This document shows positions 1 to 6,398 of a stretch of DNA of 6,758 bases, one piece after another (positions within the stretch are counted from its first letter, which is position 1; each line of letters starts with the position of its first letter). The notes below the pieces were generated by a model, which worked only from the letters and a program-made list of their open reading frames with translations, had not been told where the DNA came from and did not search any database. The DNA is from Candidatus Cloacimonadota bacterium (GTDB lineage Bacteria; Hydrothermota; E44-bin80): NCBI GenBank assembly GCA_004375785.1, contig SOKM01000015.1, forward strand, positions 1 through 6,758. The letters are read 5' to 3'. Position numbers and translations under genes: made by a program.

Positions 1-54
1 AATGAAACCAAATCCTTTGTTTTCATTAAACCATTTAATTGTACCATGGGGCAT
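1..54 (-). CDS. csp: Cold-shock protein, second copy (5' end only, runs off window)
   Basis: Only the first 18 codons are present; the gene continues past the left edge. The ATG is at 54-52 and the peptide begins MPHGTIKWFNENKGFGFI, the start of a cold-shock domain with the KWFN strand and the RNP1 motif KGFGFI. It differs from the complete copy at 627-424 only at residue 3 (H for R) and residue 6 (I for V). A strong Shine-Dalgarno (AAGGAGGTGAG) precedes the ATG with the same spacing as in the other copy. By family knowledge it would be a small single-stranded RNA/DNA-binding chaperone. Whether the rest of the gene is intact cannot be seen. The few nucleotide differences from the other copy argue against a simple assembly duplicate. 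Confidence 0.9.
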   Translation of the reverse strand, partial: MPHGTIKWFNENKGFGFI

Positions 55-73
55 ATTTACTCACCTCCTTTCA
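55..73 (-). promoter_or_regulatory. Ribosome binding site of second csp, part of a duplicated block
   Basis: The minus strand reads TGAAAGGAGGTGAGTAAAT directly before the ATG. The same 19 bases precede the complete csp copy at 646-628. Homology between the copies stops exactly at 73/646; in the complete copy that TGA is the stop codon of the upstream TPR gene. No convincing promoter was found just upstream: a TATAAA at 82-77 lacks a -35 and would start transcription inside the ribosome binding site. Confidence 0.75.
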
Positions 74-92
74 ATTTTTATAGGTAAATAAC

Positions 93-226
93 CAGTAAAC
101 ACCGTTATTTTGTCATTCTGAGTAAACCAATCTTACTGACTATGGAAGAATCTCTTTATGCTCTATTTTTTGAGATTCTTCGGTCGTCTACTAAAACAGA
201 CTCACTCAGAATGACGGTGGTTACTG
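93..226. repeat. Palindromic dispersed-type element, GTCATTCTGAGT / ACTCAGAATGAC termini
   Basis: Two nested inverted repeats are visible. The outer perfect 12-bp arms are 112-123 (GTCATTCTGAGT) and 204-215. Pairing continues outward between 93-105 and 213-226, with about six unpaired bases on the left side. Inner perfect 10-bp arms lie at 145-154 (GAAGAATCTC) and 172-181, separated by 17 bases. Elements with GTCATTCTGAG ends and inner GAATCTC/GAGATTC arms occur as non-coding repeats in many bacterial genomes, so this is probably a small non-autonomous, MITE-like repeat. No open frame or clear target-site duplication is seen. Confidence 0.7.
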
Positions 227-241
227 ACTGTTTTCATAATC

Positions 242-273
242 ACCCCGTTAGATAGTAAATACCATAACGGGGT
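242..273. repeat. ACCCCGTTA / TAACGGGGT palindrome, intergenic copy
   Basis: Perfect 9-bp arms at 242-250 and 265-273 enclose a 14-nt loop. The same arms and some flanking bases recur inside the DUF502 gene at 5881-5935, so this is one member of a repeat family. On the minus strand, the direction of csp transcription, no T-run follows the hairpin, so it is not a canonical intrinsic terminator. Confidence 0.7.
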
Positions 274-283
274 TCACTTCCGA

Positions 284-307
284 ACAACCTTGGTTTACCA
301 ATGTTGT
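284..307. repeat. Hairpin (ACAAC-c-TTGGT-tt-ACCAA-t-GTTGT)
   Basis: Ten base pairs are interrupted by one mismatch (289 with 302) and closed by a two-base loop as DNA, which would open to four bases as RNA. It lies between two other palindromes downstream of csp. No T-run follows on either strand, so a repeat or RNA-stabilising stem is more likely than a terminator. Confidence 0.5.
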
Positions 308-378
308 GGCTTGCCCACAAAAACAGTGTTTAGTGTTCAGTTAACCACTTGGCACTTACCACTGCCGTTTCGGGGCTT

Positions 379-414
379 GCCCTGAACCGCATGGTTCAGG
401 GCTCACAATGACGG
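379..414. repeat. GCCCTGAACC hairpin plus CTCACAATGACGG end
   Basis: Perfect 10-bp arms at 379-388 and 393-402 surround a 4-nt loop. This is the first structure after the csp stop codon at 424 in the direction of transcription, so it could protect the mRNA 3' end. No T-run follows. The adjoining 402-414 (CTCACAATGACGG) matches 12 of 13 bases of 205-217, the end of the element at 93-226, which suggests a partial relative of that repeat. Confidence 0.6.
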
Positions 415-423
415 GATTTCCGT

Positions 424-627
424 CTAATCCACCTTAACTACATTGGTTGCCTTTGGTCCTTTGTCTCCTTCAGTAATTTCAAATTCTACATTATCACCTT
501 CTGTTAAAGACTTAAAACCTTCTCCCTGAATTTCAGAAAAATGGACAAATACATCCGGTCCATCTTCTTGTTGAATGAAACCAAAACCTTTGTTTTCATT
601 AAACCATTTAACTGTACCACGCGGCAT
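424..627 (-). CDS. csp: Cold-shock domain protein (CspA family), complete
   Basis: This is a 67-residue single cold-shock domain, the usual length for the family. It starts with ATG at 627 and ends with TAG at 426-424. RNP1 is KGFGFI (residues 13-18) and RNP2 is VFVHF (26-30), with the aromatic W8, F9, F15, F17, F27, H29 and F30 that form the nucleic-acid-binding face of the OB-fold. The C-terminal GPKATNVVKVD is typical of Csp ends. Family members bind single-stranded RNA or DNA in the cytoplasm and melt RNA secondary structure. A strong ribosome binding site lies close upstream and the gene begins 16 nt after the TPR gene stop, so it is probably the last gene of the operon, perhaps with its own promoter as well. 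A second csp starts 369 bp downstream. The sequence does not show whether expression is cold-induced or constitutive. Confidence 0.97.
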   Translation of the reverse strand: MPRGTVKWFNENKGFGFIQQEDGPDVFVHFSEIQGEGFKSLTEGDNVEFEITEGDKGPKATNVVKVD

Positions 628-646
628 ATTTACTCACCTCCTTTCA
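628..646 (-). promoter_or_regulatory. Strong ribosome binding site of complete csp, fused to upstream stop codon
   Basis: AAGGAGGTGAG at 643-633 sits five bases before the ATG and is highly complementary to the 16S rRNA 3' end. The TPR gene stop codon (TGA, 646-644) abuts it, so ribosomes finishing that gene arrive directly at the csp start, which favours translational coupling. The block is copied base for base in front of the second csp. Confidence 0.8.
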
Positions 647-1435
647 TTGTTTGATAAATCTTTCCTGTATGTGAAGATTGTTTTCAATTTTTTCAAGATA
701 TTCTTTTTCTTTTACCTTGTTGAATTCCTCTATTGCTACAATAGACCCATAAATGTCGCCAACATAAAAGATAGCTGCAAAGCTAATAGCTATTGAAGAG
801 GCTTTCTTTCTATTTTTTTTCCAGTAGACATACGAAATCAGGCTCGGTATTGCCACTGTTAGAAAAGAGAAAAAACCATCCCCAGGTCTGCCTGCATAAA
901 ACCTTCCGCTCCCCGGGATAATAGATGAGAAAAGGGCAGAGAGTAAAACATTTCTCTCTTCGATTTCTGTATCTGCTTTCTCAGCATAAGCTGACAGATT
1001 TTCAGCAATGGTGGATAGTGCTGAATTATCTGATATTATTAAAAATTCCTCACCAGCCTTTTCCCAGTTTGCCTCTTCAAAATAAGTCCACCCCTTTAGG
1101 ATTTTTGCAGTGTCTGAATCATTGCTCTCAAAAAAGGTTCTTGCTCTTGCAGCATTTCCCATTAAGATATTGAGTTTTCCTTTTTCCAAATTCTTTAACC
1201 CTTCACTTTGAAATGTTTCGAGGTAATCCATTGCCTCTTCGTATCTGCAGGCTTTTTTATATGAAGAAAGGATTCTTTTTTTAGCAAACAGTTTTTCCTC
1301 TGGATTGGGGGAAAGAAAAATAAATCTTTTATATTCTGTAATAGCCCGGAAGTAATCCCCTTCTTCAAAAAGGTAATCTGCATACGAGAGTTGTTTCTCC
1401 AACGGGCTCACATTTATGATGAAAATAAGGAACAC
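644..1435 (-). CDS. TPR-containing membrane protein of unknown function
   Basis: The protein has 263 residues. The N-terminus is short and hydrophobic (FLIFIIN), resembling a clipped signal peptide. Residues ~13-150 form helical TPR-like repeats, for example YADYLFEEGDYFRAITEYKRF (16-36) described by its A/Y/G pattern, and later GWTYFEEANWEKAGEEF (115-131). Next comes ALFSSIIPGSGRFYAGRPGDG (167-187), a PGxGRxYxGRxGDG signature seen in TM2-like segments of TPR membrane proteins. Hydrophobic stretches at ~188-204 and ~212-230 are probable transmembrane helices, and the tail is charged. The likely location is the cell envelope, with the TPR part outside if the N-terminus is a signal. Biochemical function is unknown. 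The annotated start is GTG, 4 nt after the dnaE stop. However, the Shine-Dalgarno AGGAGG lies 17 nt upstream, so the true start may be earlier. The stop TGA touches the csp ribosome binding site. Confidence 0.85.
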   Translation of the reverse strand: MFLIFIINVSPLEKQLSYADYLFEEGDYFRAITEYKRFIFLSPNPEEKLFAKKRILSSYKKACRYEEAMDYLETFQSEGLKNLEKGKLNILMGNAARARTFFESNDSDTAKILKGWTYFEEANWEKAGEEFLIISDNSALSTIAENLSAYAEKADTEIEERNVLLSALFSSIIPGSGRFYAGRPGDGFFSFLTVAIPSLISYVYWKKNRKKASSIAISFAAIFYVGDIYGSIVAIEEFNKVKEKEYLEKIENNLHIQERFIKQ

Positions 1436-1439
1436 TAAA

Positions 1440-4400
1440 TTAAATATTTTCCCCTCCTATCTTAACGGTATCTTTACCTGTAAGTTTTATCAGGGAATCT
1501 GTCAGGTCTTTTGATATTTCAACACCGGCATCGGTTTTGAGGAAAATGGTTTCTTCACCATCATTAACTATTACATAAAAATCCTTTTCCCCTGGATGGC
1601 TGTCTAAAATTTTCTTTATATCAAGAAGCAGGTTTTCTGTCAACATTTCAAAAGAAAGAAGGAGTTCCACCCTTTTTATAAAATTTTCTCTTATTTCATC
1701 AATCGTTAGTATTCTTGATGCTACTATACTTGGTCTTTCAGATTTGTTGGTATTTGTTCCTTTTCGTCCCTTAATGACAATTGCATTTCCCTTCCTCAAG
1801 TCCTGCCAGCACTGTTTGAATAATCTTGAGAAAACAACAGCATCAAAGTATCCATCTAAATCAGCAAGAGTCAGGAAAGCCATATCGTTTCCCTTTTTGT
1901 CTTTTGTGTTTCGGCTTTCTTCAATAATACCACCGACAACAACTTCACTATCATCGGCGACATTCTCCAGATTATTTGAGGAATATGTTGTAAAGCATTT
2001 CAGCTCTTCGTAATAGTTTTCGTAGGGATGACCCGAAAAATAGAGCCCAAGAGACTCGTTTTCATTAAGTAGTATTTTTATTTTGCTCCATTCTTTAACA
2101 TTTAAAAGCTTCTCCCTGATGGGGTGCATTCCATCAACAGAGTCGAAAAGGTTTGTTTGACCGAACGCCCTTTCTTTTCTCAAAACACTCATTTCTTTCA
2201 AAGCATTCTCAATGGATGCAAAAAGTTTTGCCCTGCTCTTCTCTACAGAGTCAAAAGCACCGGCTTTGACCAACCCCTCTATTGCCCTCTTGTTTATAAT
2301 CTCTGAGCTGAGTCTTAGAACAAAATCAAAAAGCCCTTTATAAGGTCCGTTTTTTTCTCGTTCATTTACTACCTCCCGCGCAGCTTTTTCTCCAACATTT
2401 TTAACTGCAGAAAGACCAAAGTGAATTTTCCCTTGAGCGGGTCTAAACTTCACATACGAACTGTTTATATCTGGAGGGAGAACCTCAATATTATGGCTCT
2501 TGCAGTCCTCGATGAAGAAACGGACTTTTTTACTGTTATCCATAAATGAACTAAGACTTGCTGAGAGGAATTCTACGGGATAATGTGTCTTAAGGTATGC
2601 TGTCTGGTATGCGAGTAAAGCATACCCTGCTGCGTGTGATTTATTGAATCCATATCCTGCGAATGGTATCATCATAGCAAATATCTTTTCAGCAATTTCT
2701 TTGTCTATATGATTTTTCTTTGCACCATTTATAAAATCTTTTCTTTTATCATCCATTTCTTCTAACATTTTTTTTCCCATCGCCCTTCTCAAGGTATCAG
2801 CTTCGCCTAAAGTAAAATTTGCAATTACACTTGCTGTCTGCATTACCTGCTCCTGATAAATCATTATTCCATAAGTATCTTTTAAAACCCTTTCTAAGAG
2901 AGGGTGGGAATAGGTAACATTTTTCTTCCCCTTTTTCTTGAGGATAAATTCTTTAATATGCTGCATGGGACCCGGCCTGTATAGCGCAACAGCAGCAATA
3001 ATATCAGAAAATTTGTCGGGTGCTAAATCTTTCAAAACTTCCCTCATTCCGCTACCCTCTACCTGGAATATGCCGGTCGTATCTCCCCTTTTTAGTGTTT
3101 CATATGTTTCTTTATCATCAAGCGGAATCTTTTCAATATCGAGTCTCTTTTTTTCTTCGGCAAGTAGTTTTACGGTATCATCAATCACTGTGAGGGTTCT
3201 TAAACCAAGTATATCTATCTTAAGAAGCCCCACTTCTTCAACCGATTTCATATCATACTGGGTTGCAATTTTCCCTTCGTCACGACTCATATAAAGAGGA
3301 ACATAATCGGTTAAAACCCCTGGTGTAATAACCACTCCTGATGCATGTATCGAGGCATGTCTGTTTAAACCTTCAAGTCTTTGAGCAATAGTTATTAGTT
3401 TTTTATACTCTTCTTTCTCCTTTATAAGATTAGAGAATTTTTCATCTTTCAATGCGTCTTTTATCGTAACATATATACCGTCGGGTACCCGTTTTGCAAT
3501 CTTATCTACCTCATTGTAAGGTAAACCGAGGACTCTGCCAACATCTCGTATTACCCCCTTCACTCCAAGTTTGCTGAATGTGATGATTTGCGCAACACTA
3601 TCTTTCTCGTATTTTCTGTAAAGATAACTTATAATTTCACCCCTTCTATTATCACTGAAATCTATGTCAACATCGGGCATTGTGATACGTTCGGGGTTGA
3701 GAAACCTCTCAAAAATAAGACTAAAATCAAGTGGATTGATGTTGGTTATACCGAGAGAATAAAGGACGAGACTACCCGCAGCTGAACCCCTTCCCGGACC
3801 AACTCTTATTCCTTTCCCTTTTGCGAATCGAATCAGGTCTTCTATAATAAGGCAGTAATCAGACAACCCCATCTTTTTTATTGTTTCAAGTTCCAGATTA
3901 AGTTTTTCTTCCATCCCTGGAGTAACAGTAGAGAATCTTTTCTTCAATCCATTATTTGCTAAATAAGAGAGATATTCGTATGCCGACCTGTATCCTTCAG
4001 GTAATGAAAAGTGTGGCAGTTGGACCTTCATAATATCAAGTTGAAGGTCCACGTTGCATTTTTCGGAAAGTAAAACAGTGTTTTCTATAGCCTCAGGTAT
4101 ATCCTGGAAAAGCTCTTTCATATCGAGTGGTGATTTAAAATAGAGTTCTTTTGTTTCGAATTTGAATCTATCCGGATCCTTTAGTTCATCTTTTGTTTGA
4201 AGAGCCAAAAGAACATCATGCGCCTCAACATCCTCTTTTGAAAGGTAATGAACATCATTTGTTGCGACGACAGGGATTTTAACATCCTTCGAGAGTTTTA
4301 TGAGGCCAGTAGTAACCTTTTCGCTATCTTTAAGACCAATCCTCATCAATTCAAAATAGAAATTTCCCTCTCCAAAGAGGTCTTTATAAAAAAGTGCGGA

Positions 4401-4877
4401 TTTCTCAGCGCTCTTATAATCATCCTTTAAAAGCGCAAGTGAAATCTCTCCTCTCAAACAGGCAGACATACCAATAAGTCCTTTGTGATACTTATGAAGT
4501 GCTTCTTTGTCAATTCTCGGTTTATAATAGAATCCCTCGAGAAAGGAAATGCTCGAAAGTTTCATCAGGTTCTTATATCCTTCTTCATTTGCAGCAAGGA
4601 GAGTTATATGAGTATAATTGTCTCTCTGTCTCGATGGTTTTTTGTGAAGATCTCCCCTGGCAACATAAGCCTCCATTCCTATAATGGGTTTGACACCGTT
4701 CTTTAATGCTTCCTTATAAAACCTGATTGCACCAAAGAGATTTCCATGGTCAGTGATAGCAAGGGAGGGCATCCTCCATTCTTTTGCCTTTGATACAATT
4801 TCTTTAATCTTACACGCACCGTCTAAAAGGCTGTAATCCGTATGAACATGGAGATGAACAAACCGTGTGTGTTCCAC
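1440..4877 (-). CDS. dnaE: DNA polymerase III subunit alpha (DnaE, PHP type)
   Basis: The replicative C-family polymerase catalytic subunit has 1145 residues, normal for bacterial DnaE. The N-terminal PHP domain (~5-215) carries HLHVHTDYS (8-16), ITDHGN (41-46), E69, H90, C140 and NDVH (207-210). The usual metal-binding residues therefore appear present (H10, H12, D19, H44, E69, H90, C140, D208, H210), unlike the degenerate E. coli PHP. The palm has PGRGSAAGS (361-369), catalytic PDVDID with D402 and D404, and D555 in KIDILGL. HhH-type residues lie at ~827-855. QTNLF (907-911) fits the internal beta-clamp-binding motif, and an OB-fold follows at ~978-1056. The C-terminal ~85 residues resemble the usual short DnaE tail. 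Translation starts at GTG, sharing one base with the corC stop (TAGTG), with an AAGGTG ribosome binding site 5 nt upstream. No intein or frameshift is seen. Confidence 0.98.
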   Translation of the reverse strand: MEHTRFVHLHVHTDYSLLDGACKIKEIVSKAKEWRMPSLAITDHGNLFGAIRFYKEALKNGVKPIIGMEAYVARGDLHKKPSRQRDNYTHITLLAANEEGYKNLMKLSSISFLEGFYYKPRIDKEALHKYHKGLIGMSACLRGEISLALLKDDYKSAEKSALFYKDLFGEGNFYFELMRIGLKDSEKVTTGLIKLSKDVKIPVVATNDVHYLSKEDVEAHDVLLALQTKDELKDPDRFKFETKELYFKSPLDMKELFQDIPEAIENTVLLSEKCNVDLQLDIMKVQLPHFSLPEGYRSAYEYLSYLANNGLKKRFSTVTPGMEEKLNLELETIKKMGLSDYCLIIEDLIRFAKGKGIRVGPGRGSAAGSLVLYSLGITNINPLDFSLIFERFLNPERITMPDVDIDFSDNRRGEIISYLYRKYEKDSVAQIITFSKLGVKGVIRDVGRVLGLPYNEVDKIAKRVPDGIYVTIKDALKDEKFSNLIKEKEEYKKLITIAQRLEGLNRHASIHASGVVITPGVLTDYVPLYMSRDEGKIATQYDMKSVEEVGLLKIDILGLRTLTVIDDTVKLLAEEKKRLDIEKIPLDDKETYETLKRGDTTGIFQVEGSGMREVLKDLAPDKFSDIIAAVALYRPGPMQHIKEFILKKKGKKNVTYSHPLLERVLKDTYGIMIYQEQVMQTASVIANFTLGEADTLRRAMGKKMLEEMDDKRKDFINGAKKNHIDKEIAEKIFAMMIPFAGYGFNKSHAAGYALLAYQTAYLKTHYPVEFLSASLSSFMDNSKKVRFFIEDCKSHNIEVLPPDINSSYVKFRPAQGKIHFGLSAVKNVGEKAAREVVNEREKNGPYKGLFDFVLRLSSEIINKRAIEGLVKAGAFDSVEKSRAKLFASIENALKEMSVLRKERAFGQTNLFDSVDGMHPIREKLLNVKEWSKIKILLNENESLGLYFSGHPYENYYEELKCFTTYSSNNLENVADDSEVVVGGIIEESRNTKDKKGNDMAFLTLADLDGYFDAVVFSRLFKQCWQDLRKGNAIVIKGRKGTNTNKSERPSIVASRILTIDEIRENFIKRVELLLSFEMLTENLLLDIKKILDSHPGEKDFYVIVNDGEETIFLKTDAGVEISKDLTDSLIKLTGKDTVKIGGENI
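1453..1458 (-). promoter_or_regulatory. Shine-Dalgarno of TPR gene, oddly placed
   Basis: AGGAGG on the minus strand lies inside the last codons of dnaE. It is 17 nt before the GTG at 1435, longer than normal spacing. An in-frame ATA at 1447-1445 would have ideal 5-nt spacing and would add KIFNLV-type residues, giving a full-length signal peptide. No ATG, GTG or TTG lies between the in-frame TAG upstream and the GTG. Either ribosomes use the distant GTG, or ATA is used, or one base is wrong in the assembly. Confidence 0.5.
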
Positions 4878-5701
4878 TATTTCACCTTCCCCGTCTTTTT
4901 TACAAGGACCCTGTATACCCTTCTCTTCGAAACACCAATAACCTGAATTGAGATGCCGTCAAGTATCAGGTTTTCACCCTTCAGGGGTATCCTCTCAAGT
5001 CTATTTACAACGAGCCCCCCAACTGTCTGAACATCCTCTGGGTGAAAGTTGGTTCCCATTATCTCATTGAAATCATCTAACTCCATCCTTGCATTCACAA
5101 GGTAGATACCTTTCTTTATCTCCTTGATGGGTGTCTCCTCCCTATCGAGTTCATCCTGCAACTCGCCAACAATTTCCTCAATAAGGTCCTCCATTGTGAT
5201 AAGACCGCAGACACCGCCATATTCATCAACAACAATAGCTATTGATATTCTTTTTCTTTGAAACTCCCTTAATGTGTCGAGAACCCTTTTTGACTCTGGA
5301 ATAAAATAAGGGAATTTCATTATGTCACAAGCCCTTAAATCCTCTTTTGCTCCCCAGAAAAGCAAAAATTGGTCAAGGTAGATTATTCCTACAATGTTGT
5401 CAATGTTTTTCTGGTAGCAGGGAAGTTTTGAAAACCCCTCTTTTCTAAATATGTCAAGAATATCGTTTATTGTATCCGAAACCTTTATTGTAGCCATCTC
5501 TATCCGCGGCACCATGACTTCTTTTACAGGCGTATCACCTATCTCAAAGATACTTGTAATAAGTTCTTCCTCGTCCTCTGTAATGATTCCATTCTCCTCG
5601 CCCCTCGCAATAATCTCTCTAAGTTCTGCTTCAGTCTCTACAGTTAAGGGTCTCTTTTTCCCTCTCAAGTATTCTTTGAACCTTTTAACTATGTCCAACA
5701 T
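4877..5701 (-). CDS. corC: CorC/HlyC-type CBS-domain protein (no membrane domain)
   Basis: The protein has 274 residues. The N-terminal part (1-55) is charged and helical, with the acidic TEDEEELITSIFEIGD segment that leads into VKEVMVPRIEM (59-69), the family hallmark. A CBS pair spans ~60-180 and ends in VVDEYGGVCGLITMEDLIEE (157-176). The C-terminal CorC_HlyC domain (~190-270) includes DDFNEIMGT (209-217) and the VQTVGGLVVNRL-type segment (224-235). The N-terminal DUF21/CNNM transmembrane domain found in longer relatives is absent, so it should be cytosolic, like E. coli CorC/YbeX. CBS pairs bind adenine nucleotides. The family is linked to Mg/Co efflux and, for YbeX, to ribosome-related phenotypes; the role here is inferred only. 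ATG start with GAGGAG 5 nt upstream. It overlaps the DUF502 gene by 17 bp and dnaE by 1 bp, which points to coupled translation. Confidence 0.92.
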   Translation of the reverse strand: MLDIVKRFKEYLRGKKRPLTVETEAELREIIARGEENGIITEDEEELITSIFEIGDTPVKEVMVPRIEMATIKVSDTINDILDIFRKEGFSKLPCYQKNIDNIVGIIYLDQFLLFWGAKEDLRACDIMKFPYFIPESKRVLDTLREFQRKRISIAIVVDEYGGVCGLITMEDLIEEIVGELQDELDREETPIKEIKKGIYLVNARMELDDFNEIMGTNFHPEDVQTVGGLVVNRLERIPLKGENLILDGISIQVIGVSKRRVYRVLVKKTGKVK

Positions 5702-6386
5702 TGATACTCCTCTTATCGGGGAGGATAATTCCTCCAGATACGATTATCTTAAATCCCCACTCGATTGGTAGTCCGGTAGGCATAATCTCATCTTCTGGAA
5801 CGACAAGAAAGTAACCTGAGGTTGGATTGGGACTTGTAGGAACAAAGACATTAACACAGCTTATTTCTTTCTGCTTTTTTACCCCGTTAGAATTGGAGAC
5901 GGTGTTCAATGCCTTATGTGCAGTTTTAACGGGGTTTACTTTCCACTTTGCTTCATTTGTAACAAAGGCAAGTGTAAAAATACCCCTGCGTGGATATTCG
6001 ATTAGCACGACCTCCTTAAGTGCAGACCTATCAATGAAAAGTGTATCAGTGAGCTGCCTTGCACTTGAATATACAGATCTTACAAATGGTAGTTTAGAAA
6101 AAAACCTGTCAGCCAATCTCAAAAACCATCTTCCTATGAAGCTTGAGGTTACCATCCCGACGATGAATATAACAACAATCAATGTGAAGAATCCTATGAT
6201 TGTTATAATGTAAGGGGGAAAAGTGGTTAATCCTGGAATATATTTCAGAATCCTGCCTGCAATATTCCCGAGTAAGTTAACAAGGAAGATAACAACAAAA
6301 ATTGTTAATCCAAGTGGCAGTATTGTGATGATACCTGCTAAAAAGTATGATTTTATTCCCTTTATTAATGGGTTTTTTTTCTTCAC
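5685..6386 (-). CDS. DUF502 family integral membrane protein
   Basis: The protein has 233 residues. Two predicted transmembrane helices lie at ~14-38 (FLAGIITILPLGLTIFVV region) and ~58-82. These are followed by the family segment KLPFVRSVYSSARQLTDTL (98-116), EYPRRGIFTLAFVT (130-143), FVPTSPNPTSGYFLVVPEDE (181-200) and a C-terminal IIVSGGII (214-221). This order matches DUF502, a widespread two-helix membrane family of unknown biochemical role, with the C-terminal domain probably cytoplasmic. The start is GTG at 6386. No good ribosome binding site is adjacent; AGGTGA is about 16 nt upstream. An out-of-frame ATG-TGA overlaps the start, so initiation may be weak or regulated. Residues ~151-169, in the variable loop between FVT and FVPT, are encoded by a palindromic repeat (5881-5935). 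It is the first gene of the operon and overlaps corC by 17 bp. Confidence 0.92.
   Translation of the reverse strand: MKKKNPLIKGIKSYFLAGIITILPLGLTIFVVIFLVNLLGNIAGRILKYIPGLTTFPPYIITIIGFFTLIVVIFIVGMVTSSFIGRWFLRLADRFFSKLPFVRSVYSSARQLTDTLFIDRSALKEVVLIEYPRRGIFTLAFVTNEAKWKVNPVKTAHKALNTVSNSNGVKKQKEISCVNVFVPTSPNPTSGYFLVVPEDEIMPTGLPIEWGFKIIVSGGIILPDKRSINVGHS
5881..5935. repeat. ACCCCGTTA / TAACGGGGT palindromic element inside the DUF502 gene
   Basis: Perfect 9-bp arms at 5881-5889 and 5927-5935 enclose 37 bases; a G-T wobble and two further pairs extend them to 12. The arms match the intergenic palindrome at 242-273. Identity runs 11 bases on the left (ACCCCGTTAGA) and continues on the right past the arm (TAACGGGGTTyACTT). 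Read in the gene, the element supplies NPVKTAHKALNTVSNSNGV without a stop, in a loop that looks longer than in typical DUF502 proteins. Insertion of a repeat into the gene is an inference. Confidence 0.6.
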
Positions 6387-6398
6387 ATTAAAATCGTG

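Noticed and set aside
77..116. Promoter for the second csp (TATAAA at 82-77)
   Set aside because: No -35 at usable spacing, and the start site would fall within the ribosome binding site.
242..402. Intrinsic terminators for csp among the spacer hairpins
   Set aside because: None of the stems at 379-402, 284-307 or 242-273 is followed by a T-run on the minus strand, so they were listed as repeats instead.
628..720. Internal promoter for the complete csp (TTGAAA boxes in the TPR gene end)
   Set aside because: No acceptable -10 lies 16-18 bases from either TTGAAA; a promoter may exist but cannot be supported.
575..4706. Plus-strand open frames opposite csp, the TPR gene and dnaE
   Set aside because: They lie antisense to strongly supported genes, show no recognisable domains or ribosome binding sites, and have low-complexity S/F/L-rich translations typical of shadow frames.
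1440..4877. Intein, frameshift or unusual fusion in dnaE
   Set aside because: The frame is continuous, all domains follow the normal order and length, and no splicing motifs interrupt the catalytic segments.
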